Part shown: positions 1-9,046 of the stretch, piece by piece | Layout: every line of letters begins with the position of its first letter | How positions within the stretch are numbered: the first letter of the stretch is position 1 | From: JAFDZV01 sp964455525 | GTDB taxonomy: Bacteria; Bacteroidota; Ignavibacteria; OLB7 | DNA length: 64,000 nt | Direction: 5' to 3' | Assembly (NCBI GenBank): GCA_964455525.1 | Contig: CAYVWR010000011.1 | Span: forward strand, 62,001 to 126,000 | Notes under the pieces: model-generated | Told to the model about the DNA's origin: nothing | Seen by the model: the letters and a program-made list of their open reading frames with translations, nothing else | Databases searched by the model: none | Translations under genes and position numbers: made by a program

Positions 1-48
1 GTTCACCCGCAATATTGAAATATACGGAGAAGTGGCCGGGGATAGATC

Positions 49-1686
49 TTAGCGTCCACCGGTACGTTTCCAGACGATGAACTGACCATCGAGCGTGTCA
101 ACCGGCGTATACTGCGAGCGCACGGCAGGATCGGCAAATGCCTTGTCGGTATAAAAGGTCCAGTCGATCAGATAGTCGAACTTCATGGAATCGACATAGG
201 CCGGGATGCGTCCCTCCTGCAAGGCCCGTAATGCTCCTACGTTTACTTTGCCATCAAGGTTCACAACGATCTCAGGAGAGAGAAAACCGGTTGTGCCGGA
301 CTGGAACATCCCGACCTTTTGTGGCGGGGCGGTATTGGCCATGATCCAATGTGCCGGGTTGAGAAAGAAGTTACCCCAGAAGTCGGTGAAGTTCCATCGC
401 ATGGCATATGCTCCTGCCCCTATCGAGCCGGCCAGCAGCAGCAGCAGCAGCAGGCGGAGCAGGCCCCCTGCCGGTGCATGGCGCCAGACAAGGTACAGCC
501 CCCCCACGGTTGTGATGCCGATCAGCACCCGCACCGAGACCAGATACCGAACGATGAAATGGGGGGCACCAAAGAAAAACGTGTAGTAGATCACCAGCAC
601 AACGCCAAAGATAATAAGCGGCACAGCCCCTGAATAATCCCAGAACCGGCCCCATCCCGCCAGCGCCTCGCGGAGAACACCCCAGCCTCTGCCGATGGAG
701 ACAATCACAACGATGGCTATCAGAAAGACGACCGGCACCAGCAGTGGAGAATAGTGATACAGAAGCACAGGCGTATGCACGATCGGCATCACCGCATTGC
801 CCAGGGCAAGCGCGGTGGCAAGAAGATTCTCGCGTACATCCGGGATCAGCATCTGCTGCGCCTGCCCGCTGATCGGCAACAGATTCCCAAATGTCACCTG
901 GTTGTAGATCCACCATGGGGAACTGATCAGAATGCTTGCAAGCCCAACGCCCAGGCACTGTGCCAGCGTCAAGCGCAGCCCCTTCAGCCGCTCCGGCATG
1001 CTGAGCACACCATAGCGGCGATGCGCCAGATACAGATGCCAGCAGAGCAGCGCCGCAACCAGAAAGGCAATATCGATACGGGTAAGCACCGCAAGACCGA
1101 GCATCGCTCCCAGCAGAATATAGCGTCCGAAGCCCCCCTCCGGGACAGGCGCTATCCGGGTGTTGTAATACGCAAGCACCGTGCAGGTAAACGCCACGGC
1201 AAGCCCCGTCTCCAGGCCGTTCAACAAGCCGTTTGAAAACGAATAGCTCCAGGCAAACACCGTCGTTATCAGCCAGAAGACCTCGCGTTGTGATGTTCCG
1301 GGACGCATCAGCGTGGTGGCATACCAGGCGATGGAGACAACGGCCAGCGCATAGATAAGCACTTGAAGGAACAGAACAAACCGAAGCGCCAGATAGAGAT
1401 CGCCCCCGGCAAACCAGAAGAGCGGAGCATAGAGGAAGCAGATCAGCGGCTGCACGCCGTTGGTAGGATGCACGCCGTCTATTGTCATCCCATGCCCTTC
1501 GGCAAGCGATCGGGAGACGCTCAGGCTATAAAAGGCATCCTCCTGGAACGGACGGGAGACAAGCTGTTCGGCGGGCCGGAAAAGGAGAAGGAGATGGACG
1601 ACACATGCGGCAAGCGTCAGCAGTTGGAGCAGTGGCACTCCCTTCCACCACACGCGATGGGGTGCTTGGTTGATAACAGCGTTCAA
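49..1686 (-). CDS. GT-C fold membrane glycosyltransferase (family 39-like)
   Basis: Multi-spanning membrane protein of 545 residues that probably transfers a sugar from a polyprenyl-phosphate donor on the outer face of the inner membrane. After the first membrane segment (about residues 18-36) comes an acidic EDAFYSL stretch (about 49-55), followed by HPTNGVQPL. This is the usual first-loop layout of GT-C enzymes, where an acidic pair is catalytic. About ten further hydrophobic segments follow, then a C-terminal periplasmic domain of roughly 110 residues. No ATG is available near the N-terminus: the frame opens with TTG at 1686, and an in-frame stop lies about 60 bases upstream, so the start is TTG or another non-ATG codon. 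The OmpA-type gene lies upstream on the same strand. The fold assignment is fairly safe; donor and acceptor are unknown. Confidence 0.75.
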   Translation of the reverse strand: MNAVINQAPHRVWWKGVPLLQLLTLAACVVHLLLLFRPAEQLVSRPFQEDAFYSLSVSRSLAEGHGMTIDGVHPTNGVQPLICFLYAPLFWFAGGDLYLALRFVLFLQVLIYALAVVSIAWYATTLMRPGTSQREVFWLITTVFAWSYSFSNGLLNGLETGLAVAFTCTVLAYYNTRIAPVPEGGFGRYILLGAMLGLAVLTRIDIAFLVAALLCWHLYLAHRRYGVLSMPERLKGLRLTLAQCLGVGLASILISSPWWIYNQVTFGNLLPISGQAQQMLIPDVRENLLATALALGNAVMPIVHTPVLLYHYSPLLVPVVFLIAIVVIVSIGRGWGVLREALAGWGRFWDYSGAVPLIIFGVVLVIYYTFFFGAPHFIVRYLVSVRVLIGITTVGGLYLVWRHAPAGGLLRLLLLLLLAGSIGAGAYAMRWNFTDFWGNFFLNPAHWIMANTAPPQKVGMFQSGTTGFLSPEIVVNLDGKVNVGALRALQEGRIPAYVDSMKFDYLIDWTFYTDKAFADPAVRSQYTPVDTLDGQFIVWKRTGGR

Positions 1687-1750
1687 GTATGGAATTGGCT
1701 AATCGTGCAACGTATAGGTTGGATAAGTTCAGGCGAACAGGCAGAAGGCC

Positions 1751-3091
1751 CTACGGCGTACCCTTGTAGTCGTACCCGAGCACCAGAATCATGACACGGC
1801 GATTGAGCTGCTTCCCCTGCGCCGTGGTATTGGGTGCAATCGGCAGAGATTCACCAAACCCCCTCGCCTCAAGGCGCCCCGGTGCAATCCCTTTTCCGAT
1901 CAGATACTGCATCACCGTAACGGCCCGGTCCTGCGAGAGCTTCAGATTCTGCTCCGCCGCGCCGTCGGAGTCGGTATGCCCCTGGATCTCGATACGCATC
2001 GAGGGATATGCCTCCAGCATCTGCATCAGCTTATCGAGCGACTGTTGCGAGCCACCCTGCAATGTCGCCTTGCCGACATCGAAATAGAGATTGTCCAGCC
2101 GCAGAACCGAGCCGATGGCCGGGTTGTCGCTTGTGGTATATGGTGGCTCGCCGGCAAGCAGAAAGGTGCCGGGGCGAAACCGCTCCGGCAGATGCACCTT
2201 CCAGATATCGCTTTTGCCAAAGCCCCGGGTGGAGCTTTCGTGCCAGCTCGACAGGTAGACCGTATCGCCACGTGCGGAGAGATTGAAGTAGAAATCGGCC
2301 GATGGAGTGTTGATCGGGGCAGGAAGACGTTCCGGTTTCGACCAGTGAAGCCAGGAACTGTCCAGCCGACGGGTAACGAAGATATCGTGCAGGCCGTTCT
2401 CGGCATCGTAGCCGGTAGAGGGAAAATAGACCGTACAGTCGTCGAAACCGATATACGGAGCTATCTCATCGCCTGGCGTGCTAAGCCCCTCGATCAACCG
2501 TGGCTCGGAGTAGGCATACCGGCCGGTTCGGAACGAGACATAAAGATCGTGCGCCCCCTTGGAGTCCTTTCGCTTCAACGAAAGGATCAGGACGTTCTCG
2601 TCATTCGAGACGGCCATGGTGGCAACGGTCGTATCGTTGTAGTAGTTGTCGATCTCCAACGGGACCGGATACTGCCAGCTTCCATCCTCGGCACGTTCGC
2701 TTACGCTGAACCCCTTGCCACGCGTTCCATCAGGGCGATACTGGTTCTGGAGATAGAGCCGGGTGACCGACTTGTTCACGGCGCGCACGCCATCATACCC
2801 GGCGGTATTCAGAGGGCCTTGAAGGTGGATCGCATCCGACCAGGTTCCATCGGATCGGCGCGTAACATACCAGATATCCTCATCATCGGCCCTGGTAGCC
2901 GCCCCGACATTCTCCGGGTGTCCCTTGCGGGTAAAGAAAAAAAGCTGCTCATCGGAGGTGACGATCGGTTGCAGCTCGCTATACTCCGAGTTGATCCCCG
3001 GACCAAGATTGATTCGTGCCTCCTGCGCGCACAGCATCGGCGCACAGAATAGAGCGATCAGAGCAGCACACCATCGTATCGAAAGCTTCAT
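1751..3091 (-). CDS. OmpA-family outer-membrane protein with PD40-like repeats
   Basis: Predicted secreted protein of 446 residues anchoring the outer membrane to peptidoglycan. The start at 3091 gives a clean signal peptide (MKLSIRWCAALIALFCAPMLCAQ); the longer open frame adds 22 residues without a better leader. Residues about 30-330 contain repeated beta-propeller-like strands with SDGTW and DIYV/DIWKV motifs of the PD40/WD40-like (TolB-type) kind. The C-terminal 115 residues are an OmpA domain with FDVGKATL, IEIQGHTDSDG and the LSQDRAVTVMQYLI helix that contacts diaminopimelate. In Bacteroidota similar PD40-OmpA proteins occur in outer-membrane or type IX secretion contexts. The PorE-like role is possible, but no other secretion gene adjoins it. 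Confidence 0.85.
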   Translation of the reverse strand: MKLSIRWCAALIALFCAPMLCAQEARINLGPGINSEYSELQPIVTSDEQLFFFTRKGHPENVGAATRADDEDIWYVTRRSDGTWSDAIHLQGPLNTAGYDGVRAVNKSVTRLYLQNQYRPDGTRGKGFSVSERAEDGSWQYPVPLEIDNYYNDTTVATMAVSNDENVLILSLKRKDSKGAHDLYVSFRTGRYAYSEPRLIEGLSTPGDEIAPYIGFDDCTVYFPSTGYDAENGLHDIFVTRRLDSSWLHWSKPERLPAPINTPSADFYFNLSARGDTVYLSSWHESSTRGFGKSDIWKVHLPERFRPGTFLLAGEPPYTTSDNPAIGSVLRLDNLYFDVGKATLQGGSQQSLDKLMQMLEAYPSMRIEIQGHTDSDGAAEQNLKLSQDRAVTVMQYLIGKGIAPGRLEARGFGESLPIAPNTTAQGKQLNRRVMILVLGYDYKGTP

Positions 3092-3195
3092 AGAGGCTGG
3101 CATAAGAGCGATGAACGATCTCATCATAATCCGAACCGCCCGGCGCCATACATCCATTCTCCTGCATCAGCCCACTGCCAGCCAGGATAGACCAA

Positions 3196-3224
3196 TCCCC
3201 GAACCGCTTTACACGGTTCGGGGA
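3196..3224 (-). terminator. terminator-like hairpin after the fused E1 gene
   Basis: Perfect 11-base inverted repeat (TCCCCGAACCG and its complement) with a 7-base loop, about 60 bases past the stop of the E1 gene. It has only a weak T run on the minus strand, so termination is likely but not certain. Confidence 0.5.
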
Positions 3225-3282
3225 CAGTACGTTTCATGGGGTGGCCCATGCTTCAGATCGAATGTAGTCTAGGCCGGGAGGA

Positions 3283-5481
3283 TCAGAAGGAGAGCACCCT
3301 TTTCATCCCATCATAGACGGTACGCTCGGTCGGAAGCACATCAAGCTCCAGATTCGGGTGATACGGGATATGGGTATCCTTGGCGGCCACACGCTCCACA
3401 GGAGCATCAAGCCAGGAGAACGCCTCCTTGGCAAGCGTGGCAGCAATCTCGGCACCAAAGCCCATCGTGATCGTATCCTCATGGACGACAAGGGCACGGC
3501 TGGTCTTGCGGATGGAGTTGATCACCATCTCCTTGTCCCACGGCTGAATCGTGCGAAGATCGATCACCTCGATGCTCTTTCCGGTCTCGGCCTCGATCTT
3601 CTTGGCCGCATTAAAGGATTCCTTGACCATTGCCCCCCAGGTGACCACGGTAAGATCCTTCCCTTCCTTGATGATCTTCCCCTTGCCGAACTCGACCAGA
3701 TAATCGCTATCCGGCTCCGGGCCGGAGGAGAACGGCATACGGATGATCCCCTTGTGCTCGCAGAAGATCACAGGATCATCAAGGCGGCACGCGGTCTTGA
3801 GCAATCCCTTGGCATCGGCTGCGGTAGAGGGATAGGCTATCAGCAGACCCGGAATATGGGAGAAAAACGCCTCGATATTCTGGGAATGATACAGGCCGCC
3901 ATGAATATATCCACCCACGGCAACGCGCACCACCATCGGGCAACTGAAGCCATTGTTCGAGCGATAGCGGAGCGTGGCAACCTCATTACGCAACTGCATA
4001 AAGGCCGGCCAGATATAGTCGCCGAACTGGATCTCGACACATGGCTTGTAGCCACGGGTGGCAAGCCCCAGGGCAACGCCGACTATAGACGCTTCTGCCA
4101 GCGGGGAATTGAACACCCGCTCATCGCCGAACTTGTTCGAGAGACCACGGGTAGCACCGAACACCCCCCCCTTGTTATCGGCAACATCCTCGCCAAAGAC
4201 CAGCATCTTCGGATTATGCTCCATTTCCTCATGCAGAGCGTGGTTGATCGCGTCGATCAGCACCACGTTCTCCCCGCTCGGCTTGCTTGTCTCGAACTTC
4301 AGATCGCCCCACCCCTTCGGTGAGAGATTGTACAAGATGCTTGTCGAGGGATCGGGATCGGCCTGGGCAAGCGCCCAGTCGGCGGCCTCGTCGATCTCGC
4401 GATGTACATCCTCGCGCAATGCTTCGATCTCATCGGCGGTCATCAGAGCGTGCTCAACGAGATACTGGCTCAGCTTGTTGATCGGGTCGCGTTCCAGATC
4501 GCCAGCGATCTCATCGGCATTCCGATACTTCTTGTGATCGTCCGAGCTGGAGTGCGGAAGGATACGGATGACGCTTGCATGGATCAGGGTTGGCCCTTTA
4601 CCGCTGCGGGCACGATCTACCGCACGCTTTCCTGCCTCATAGCTCTCGAACAGATCGGTCCCATCAACAAAGATCACCTCAAGGTTCGGATGACCCTGAA
4701 AAAGCTCCCCAACACGCCCACCGGCGGTCTGCTGGGTGGACGGAACGGAGATCGCGTACCCGTTGTCCTGGATCACGAAGATCACCGGAAGCTTCTCGCG
4801 CGAGGCCCAGTTCACCGCTTCGTAGAATTCACCCTGGCTGGCGGTTCCCTCACCGGCAGCAACATAGGTCACCTCATTGGTCCCATCCTTCTTCGAGGCC
4901 AGGGCGCAGCCAACAGCGTTCAGAAACTGGGTGCCGGTAGGAGAAGACTGCGTGGGAAGATGCAGCCTGCCATTGCCATGATGACATGGCATCTGGCGGC
5001 CGCCACTTGCCGGGTCATCGGCCTTGCCGAATGCCCCGAGGAAATGATCGCCTGGGGTATGGCCGAACATATAGGCCAGTGCAAGATCGCGGTAATACGT
5101 CCAGGCCCAGTCGCGCTCCGCCTCAAGAGATTGGGCGATGCCGATCTGTATGGCCTCGTGGCCGGATACGCCGATATGGAAGAAACTCTTGTTCTGCTTC
5201 AGCAGGATAAGATGCTTCTCATCGGTACGCCGCGCCAGCATCATCGTCCGCAGAGCACTGCGAAGAGTCTCCGGGGAAAGGCCGAGTGAGGTATGCGAGA
5301 GCCGTGCGGCAGTGCCGTTGACGCTCGCTTTTTTCTTCTTCGGCAGAGCTGCGCCCGATGAATTCATCGGCAGGTTATAGGCCTGTTCCAGATCGGCGGC
5401 AGCACGTTCGGCGCTGGCTCCGAGTGGGGAGGTGGTTGCGACCTGATTTTCAGCGGAAGCCTTGGTTTTCTTTGAAGCCAT
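3283..5481 (-). CDS. 2-oxoacid dehydrogenase E1, alpha and beta subunits fused
   Basis: Thiamine-diphosphate enzyme of 732 residues that decarboxylates a 2-oxoacid and transfers the acyl group to lipoyl-E2. Residues about 65-390 are the alpha part, with the TPP motif running from GEGTASQGE (from residue 210) to QDN (to 240), and a phosphorylation-loop-like ILPHSSSDDH segment. Residues about 405-732 are the beta (transketolase-like) part, with FGEDVADNKGGVF and VVHEDTITMGFGAEI. The sequence resembles branched-chain or general E1 in FCB-group bacteria, where alpha and beta are often one chain. The first 60 residues are a Lys/Ala-rich, poorly conserved extension. No E2 gene is near, but lpd and lipB are in the same window. 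Substrate (pyruvate or branched-chain 2-oxoacids) cannot be fixed from sequence. Confidence 0.9.
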   Translation of the reverse strand: MASKKTKASAENQVATTSPLGASAERAAADLEQAYNLPMNSSGAALPKKKKASVNGTAARLSHTSLGLSPETLRSALRTMMLARRTDEKHLILLKQNKSFFHIGVSGHEAIQIGIAQSLEAERDWAWTYYRDLALAYMFGHTPGDHFLGAFGKADDPASGGRQMPCHHGNGRLHLPTQSSPTGTQFLNAVGCALASKKDGTNEVTYVAAGEGTASQGEFYEAVNWASREKLPVIFVIQDNGYAISVPSTQQTAGGRVGELFQGHPNLEVIFVDGTDLFESYEAGKRAVDRARSGKGPTLIHASVIRILPHSSSDDHKKYRNADEIAGDLERDPINKLSQYLVEHALMTADEIEALREDVHREIDEAADWALAQADPDPSTSILYNLSPKGWGDLKFETSKPSGENVVLIDAINHALHEEMEHNPKMLVFGEDVADNKGGVFGATRGLSNKFGDERVFNSPLAEASIVGVALGLATRGYKPCVEIQFGDYIWPAFMQLRNEVATLRYRSNNGFSCPMVVRVAVGGYIHGGLYHSQNIEAFFSHIPGLLIAYPSTAADAKGLLKTACRLDDPVIFCEHKGIIRMPFSSGPEPDSDYLVEFGKGKIIKEGKDLTVVTWGAMVKESFNAAKKIEAETGKSIEVIDLRTIQPWDKEMVINSIRKTSRALVVHEDTITMGFGAEIAATLAKEAFSWLDAPVERVAAKDTHIPYHPNLELDVLPTERTVYDGMKRVLSF

Positions 5482-5751
5482 CAGTCTGAAGGTAACAGAG
5501 ACAATAGAATGGAGGAAGCACTGGGTCTACTCCGTGGAATTAAGGGAGGTCTGGCGACAAGCCAGACACACCGCCGGGCCGCGTATTCGTATGGATAACA
5601 TGAACGAAGAGGGGGTAAAGGTACCGAAAAGTGGCACCATTGCAAACCGACCGGTGCACCATGCCGCATCAGCCGGCTGGCGATGGTTAGCCATCTACGA
5701 CGCTCTTCGTGCGATACGGGGGGGGGATTCCCCCTCACCGCATCGGCATGC

Positions 5752-6408
5752 TTATCGAGCCGTGGCCTTCACATGAAACGGAAGCCGGTTGACAAGCTCC
5801 TCGGCAAACTTGTCATACAGAGCCGCAGGATTTGCCGCCTGCGCCGGAACGCTCACCTGCCCGGAGGTCATCACCGTGCCAGCTTTCGGGTCGAGCAGAG
5901 AATAGCTTGCAACCATCGCCTCGGTTCCAGAGGCGGTGCCGGCGCTCGTGGTGGTAAAGGAGATGCCGTTGAGAACGATAAAGAAGTCGATATTGCCCTC
6001 TCTGCTGGCACGCTTGATCGCATCCCACGATTTCGGCTTGGCGCCGTCGAAATCCGCCGTGGGGTTGATTGCAACCACACCGGATACGGCCTGCTCGTTA
6101 TACAGCAGCGCGGTATTGGAATCAAGCCGGGAAGCAATCGCCGGCATTATCCTGGTGCGGAAGTCAACCGCAACCTGCTCGCGTGCCCCCTCGCCCACCG
6201 TCCCACGAGCCGAGGCAAATGCCGCCGGATCGCTCAAGGTCACATCCGCCGCATCCGGCGTCACAACCATGATACGCTTGCGAACCAGCATATCGGCGCG
6301 ATAGCCCTCAACGGTCACACGGCTGCTGGAGGAAGGGCATCCTCCCAACATCGCCGCCAACAGGAGAACCATGGCGCTCCGCAGTATTACCGAGTACTTG
6401 TCTGGCAT
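5752..6408 (-). CDS. putative lipoprotein of unknown function
   Basis: Not recognised as a named family. The start at 6408 was chosen because it gives a lipoprotein signal: hydrophobic VILRSAMVLLLAAM followed by the lipobox LGGC, then a Ser-rich spacer. The open frame extends 35 residues further upstream without a credible leader. The mature part (about 190 residues) looks like a mixed alpha/beta globular domain, with IDFFIVLNGISFTT and MVASYSLLDPKAGTVM segments that resemble periplasmic lipoproteins reporting total values by string or number (for example CsgG/LpoB-like folds). That resemblance is only impressionistic. It lies 58 bases downstream of the GlmU-like gene and 270 bases upstream of the E1 gene, all on the same strand. 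Confidence 0.7.
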   Translation of the reverse strand: MPDKYSVILRSAMVLLLAAMLGGCPSSSSRVTVEGYRADMLVRKRIMVVTPDAADVTLSDPAAFASARGTVGEGAREQVAVDFRTRIMPAIASRLDSNTALLYNEQAVSGVVAINPTADFDGAKPKSWDAIKRASREGNIDFFIVLNGISFTTTSAGTASGTEAMVASYSLLDPKAGTVMTSGQVSVPAQAANPAALYDKFAEELVNRLPFHVKATAR

Positions 6409-6466
6409 AACGCTTGAAATGGTTGAAAGAAACAACTTGGTCTTGATAAGGGAAAAGCAATATCGC

Positions 6467-7672
6467 CTAAAGTTGTTCAGCACGATCGTACAGATATCGT
6501 AACAACGTATCATCAGCAGCGGTGAACTCCACCCGACGGCGTGCCATCACCTTCTGTGCCGCCTCTATGGCGGCATCTATTCTGTAACGTTCGGCCTCTG
6601 CAAATCCCCCCCATGCAAAGGCTGGAATCACCTTGTCCGGGAAGCCGCCACCGAACACATTGGCCCCGACACCGATCACGGTGCCGGTATTCAGCATCGT
6701 GTTGATGCCTGCCTTGGCATGATCCCCGATCAGCGCGCCCAGGAAGATCCGTCCGGTATTGATCTGGCGCCCGCCAAGCGTTACCCGTATCGTTCCGTAG
6801 TTGTTCTTGAGGTCGGAGGTATTTGTATCGGCCCCCAGATTCACCCACCGGCCCAGATAACTATGCCCCAGGAAACCATCGTGTTGCTTGTTGGAGTATC
6901 CAAGAAGGATTGAATTTTCCACCTCTCCCCCCACCTTGCACCGAGGGCCGACCGAGGTCTGGCCATAGATCTTCGCGCCGATCTTGACCAGCGCTCCATC
7001 GCCGATGAAGCAAGGGCCTTGCAGCACGGCGTTGGCCATCACCTCCACATCCTGCCCGATGATCACCGGCCCGTGGCTCGCGTCTACGACAACTCCCGGC
7101 TTCAGGACCGAGCCTTCGCCGATACGGATTGCAGCCGGGTTCACCAGATGTGCTCCGGCCATCACAACGCCATGCTGCGCCGGGCCGGACTCCTGAAAAT
7201 CAGCGACGATCCGTTCGCCATTATCTGCTATCAGATCCCAGATATACTCGTACGGACGAGCATCCTCCCACTCCGTTCGGGGTATATCACCAAGCGTCCA
7301 GAAGTCCAGAACGTCGGCATCCCAGTCGAGACGGCCAATCGAGCGCTCGCGCAGCCGGGCGGCAAGGATCGTGGTGCCACGCACCAGCAACCACTCCTGC
7401 GATGTCGGGAACCGGCGGACAAGATCGAGAGAGAGCGGGAACCTAGCATTGATGAACAATCCCTGCTCCGGCGGTGCCCCCACCTGCTCCCCCGAGGCCC
7501 GGTAATACTCCCGGATATAACGGCGGCCGTGCAGCGTCACCTGGCTCTCCCCGGTTGCCAGAAGCGCCCGCTGGCGCAGCGTCATGGTGCCAACCAGAAG
7601 ATGAGCCACATGGCGCGTATCGGCCACAGGAGCAAAATTAGAGGCAAGAGAATCTTCGAAGAGAATGAGCAT
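6467..7672 (-). CDS. GlmU-like sugar nucleotidyltransferase/acyltransferase family protein
   Basis: Protein of 401 residues. The start at 7672 (MLILFEDS) fits the family, whose members begin close to this ILFED motif. The N-terminal half resembles a divergent nucleotidyltransferase domain (ILFEDSLASNFAPV, then RPYEYIWDLI at the junction). Residues about 170-350 form a left-handed parallel beta-helix of hexapeptide repeats (VNPAAIRIGEGSVLKPGVVV, VIIGQDVEVMANAVL). The motif GADTNTSDLKNNYG and the GDHAKAGINTMLNTGTVIG segment match the acetyltransferase part of GlmU-like proteins of Bacteroidota and Chlorobiota. The classical GlmU LAAGxGTRM loop is absent, so uridylyltransferase activity is doubtful. 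Likely role is in nucleotide-sugar or cell-envelope precursor synthesis. Confidence 0.82.
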   Translation of the reverse strand: MLILFEDSLASNFAPVADTRHVAHLLVGTMTLRQRALLATGESQVTLHGRRYIREYYRASGEQVGAPPEQGLFINARFPLSLDLVRRFPTSQEWLLVRGTTILAARLRERSIGRLDWDADVLDFWTLGDIPRTEWEDARPYEYIWDLIADNGERIVADFQESGPAQHGVVMAGAHLVNPAAIRIGEGSVLKPGVVVDASHGPVIIGQDVEVMANAVLQGPCFIGDGALVKIGAKIYGQTSVGPRCKVGGEVENSILLGYSNKQHDGFLGHSYLGRWVNLGADTNTSDLKNNYGTIRVTLGGRQINTGRIFLGALIGDHAKAGINTMLNTGTVIGVGANVFGGGFPDKVIPAFAWGGFAEAERYRIDAAIEAAQKVMARRRVEFTAADDTLLRYLYDRAEQL

Positions 7673-8957
7673 ATGGAACCGATTCGATGATTCATGAACG
7701 GTGGGACCGGCGTTACCGGACCAGAAGTCCCCATAAGGATAGGACACGAACGAGGGAAAATAAAGAAGCGTGACGATATTCGATAGTCATGCTTTGTGCG
7801 GCACGAAAGGGATTCCCCCCCTCTTGCCAGCGGCTTGACATGGCCTTCCATGGCCTACGTTCTTGTTCTTCGAGGGATTTATGAGCGTGTTCATATATAA
7901 AGACCACGACGAACCGCTTTTTGTTGTACCTGTCTCTCACGATAGAATGCACTACCTCCTTTGTCGGATTGCAACTATTCGGTCAGGCCATCGAGGATCG
8001 GACATCCACGATGGAAGTACACAGACATGCGCCCACATCTACACTTGTCAATCTCTCAAACTACCCCTAGGTTTTGTCCAGGCCCCTGTACGTGAGTTGC
8101 CATTGGCACCTGCAACACGCTCCAAACGCACGTCAACATTCCACAGCCTCAAGGTCTCTCAGGCCTTGCAGAACTGGACGAAGAACGTCAAGGATTTCGA
8201 CAAGAGCAAGCCGACGGTGATGTTCACGACATCCACGATGGGATGTACGCCGCGTTGCGCCACGGCTATCAACCATGCCGATCAAGGTTCTTTCCAAGGA
8301 TGTGGTGGACGCGAATAGTCTCGTCGTGGTGGCAACTCTCATACCGAGGGAAGGATTGGCGATCCGCAAGAAGTTCAAAACCGCAAATGTCGCCGAAGAC
8401 GCCGATGGCATTCTTGATACAATGTTTCAGGCCGATATGGCCCTGCCCGACATGTACATCATGGGCGCTGAGGGAAAGGTTCGCCTACACCATCATGACT
8501 TGCAGCATACTATGATCGACACGCTGCGCTACAAGCAGCATTTGAGCCTGGAGGAGACTCTGATTGAAGCCCTCCTCACCCCGATCAAGACCACGGCACC
8601 AACGTATATAGCCCGTTTGCAAGAGGATGGCGATCATATCATCAGCGATCTCAGGTCGGAAATTACTGGATACGGCTCTTCCCCCCTGTTTCCATGCATA
8701 CCACAGCCATCACTGCAACCGCGCATCCCAATGCAGATAGGAACATCTCCCGCGTCACCTGTTCCGCACCCATTGTCTGGTATTCCCAGTACCCCCCTGG
8801 AGGCAACGTGGCCGGCCGAAGATAGGACGGTGATGTACGGCATGCATAGTAATAGACAATTGCACCTTCACCATGCGCTTCCTACTGTTTTCAGATTCTC
8901 CCTGAGTTGTTCAGTCATATTCAGCAATCACCTGAATTTATGTAACGATCAAACGCT
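7673..8957. other. 1.3-kb region without a recognisable gene
   Basis: No recognisable family is encoded on either strand. The best open frame is on the plus strand from the ATG at 8275. Its first 130 or so codons look protein-like (for example DVVDANSLVVVATL and HLSLEETLIEALLTPIK). The frame then runs on past a strong plus-strand terminator at 8958 into antisense of the next gene, so its full extent is not a real gene. A second frame just upstream (about 8130-8275) also looks briefly coding, which suggests a frameshifted or decayed plus-strand gene. The stretch 7850-8050 is relatively AT-rich and could hold promoters. Confidence 0.4.
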
Positions 8958-9013
8958 AACAGCAGGGGATGAAGATCCTGGCCTATCTCATCCCCTGCTG
9001 TTGTTATTTTTTT
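8958..9013 (+). terminator. strong Rho-independent terminator
   Basis: A perfect 15-base inverted repeat (8958-8972 with 8988-9002, arms beginning AACAGCAGGGG) is followed by a T7 run at 9007-9013. The T run is on the plus strand only, so it ends a plus-strand transcript although no clear plus-strand gene precedes it. It may also protect the convergent gene that ends at 9047. Confidence 0.85.
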
Positions 9014-9046
9014 GTATTCGCGCAACGTCTCTCCGCTCTCGCCAGG

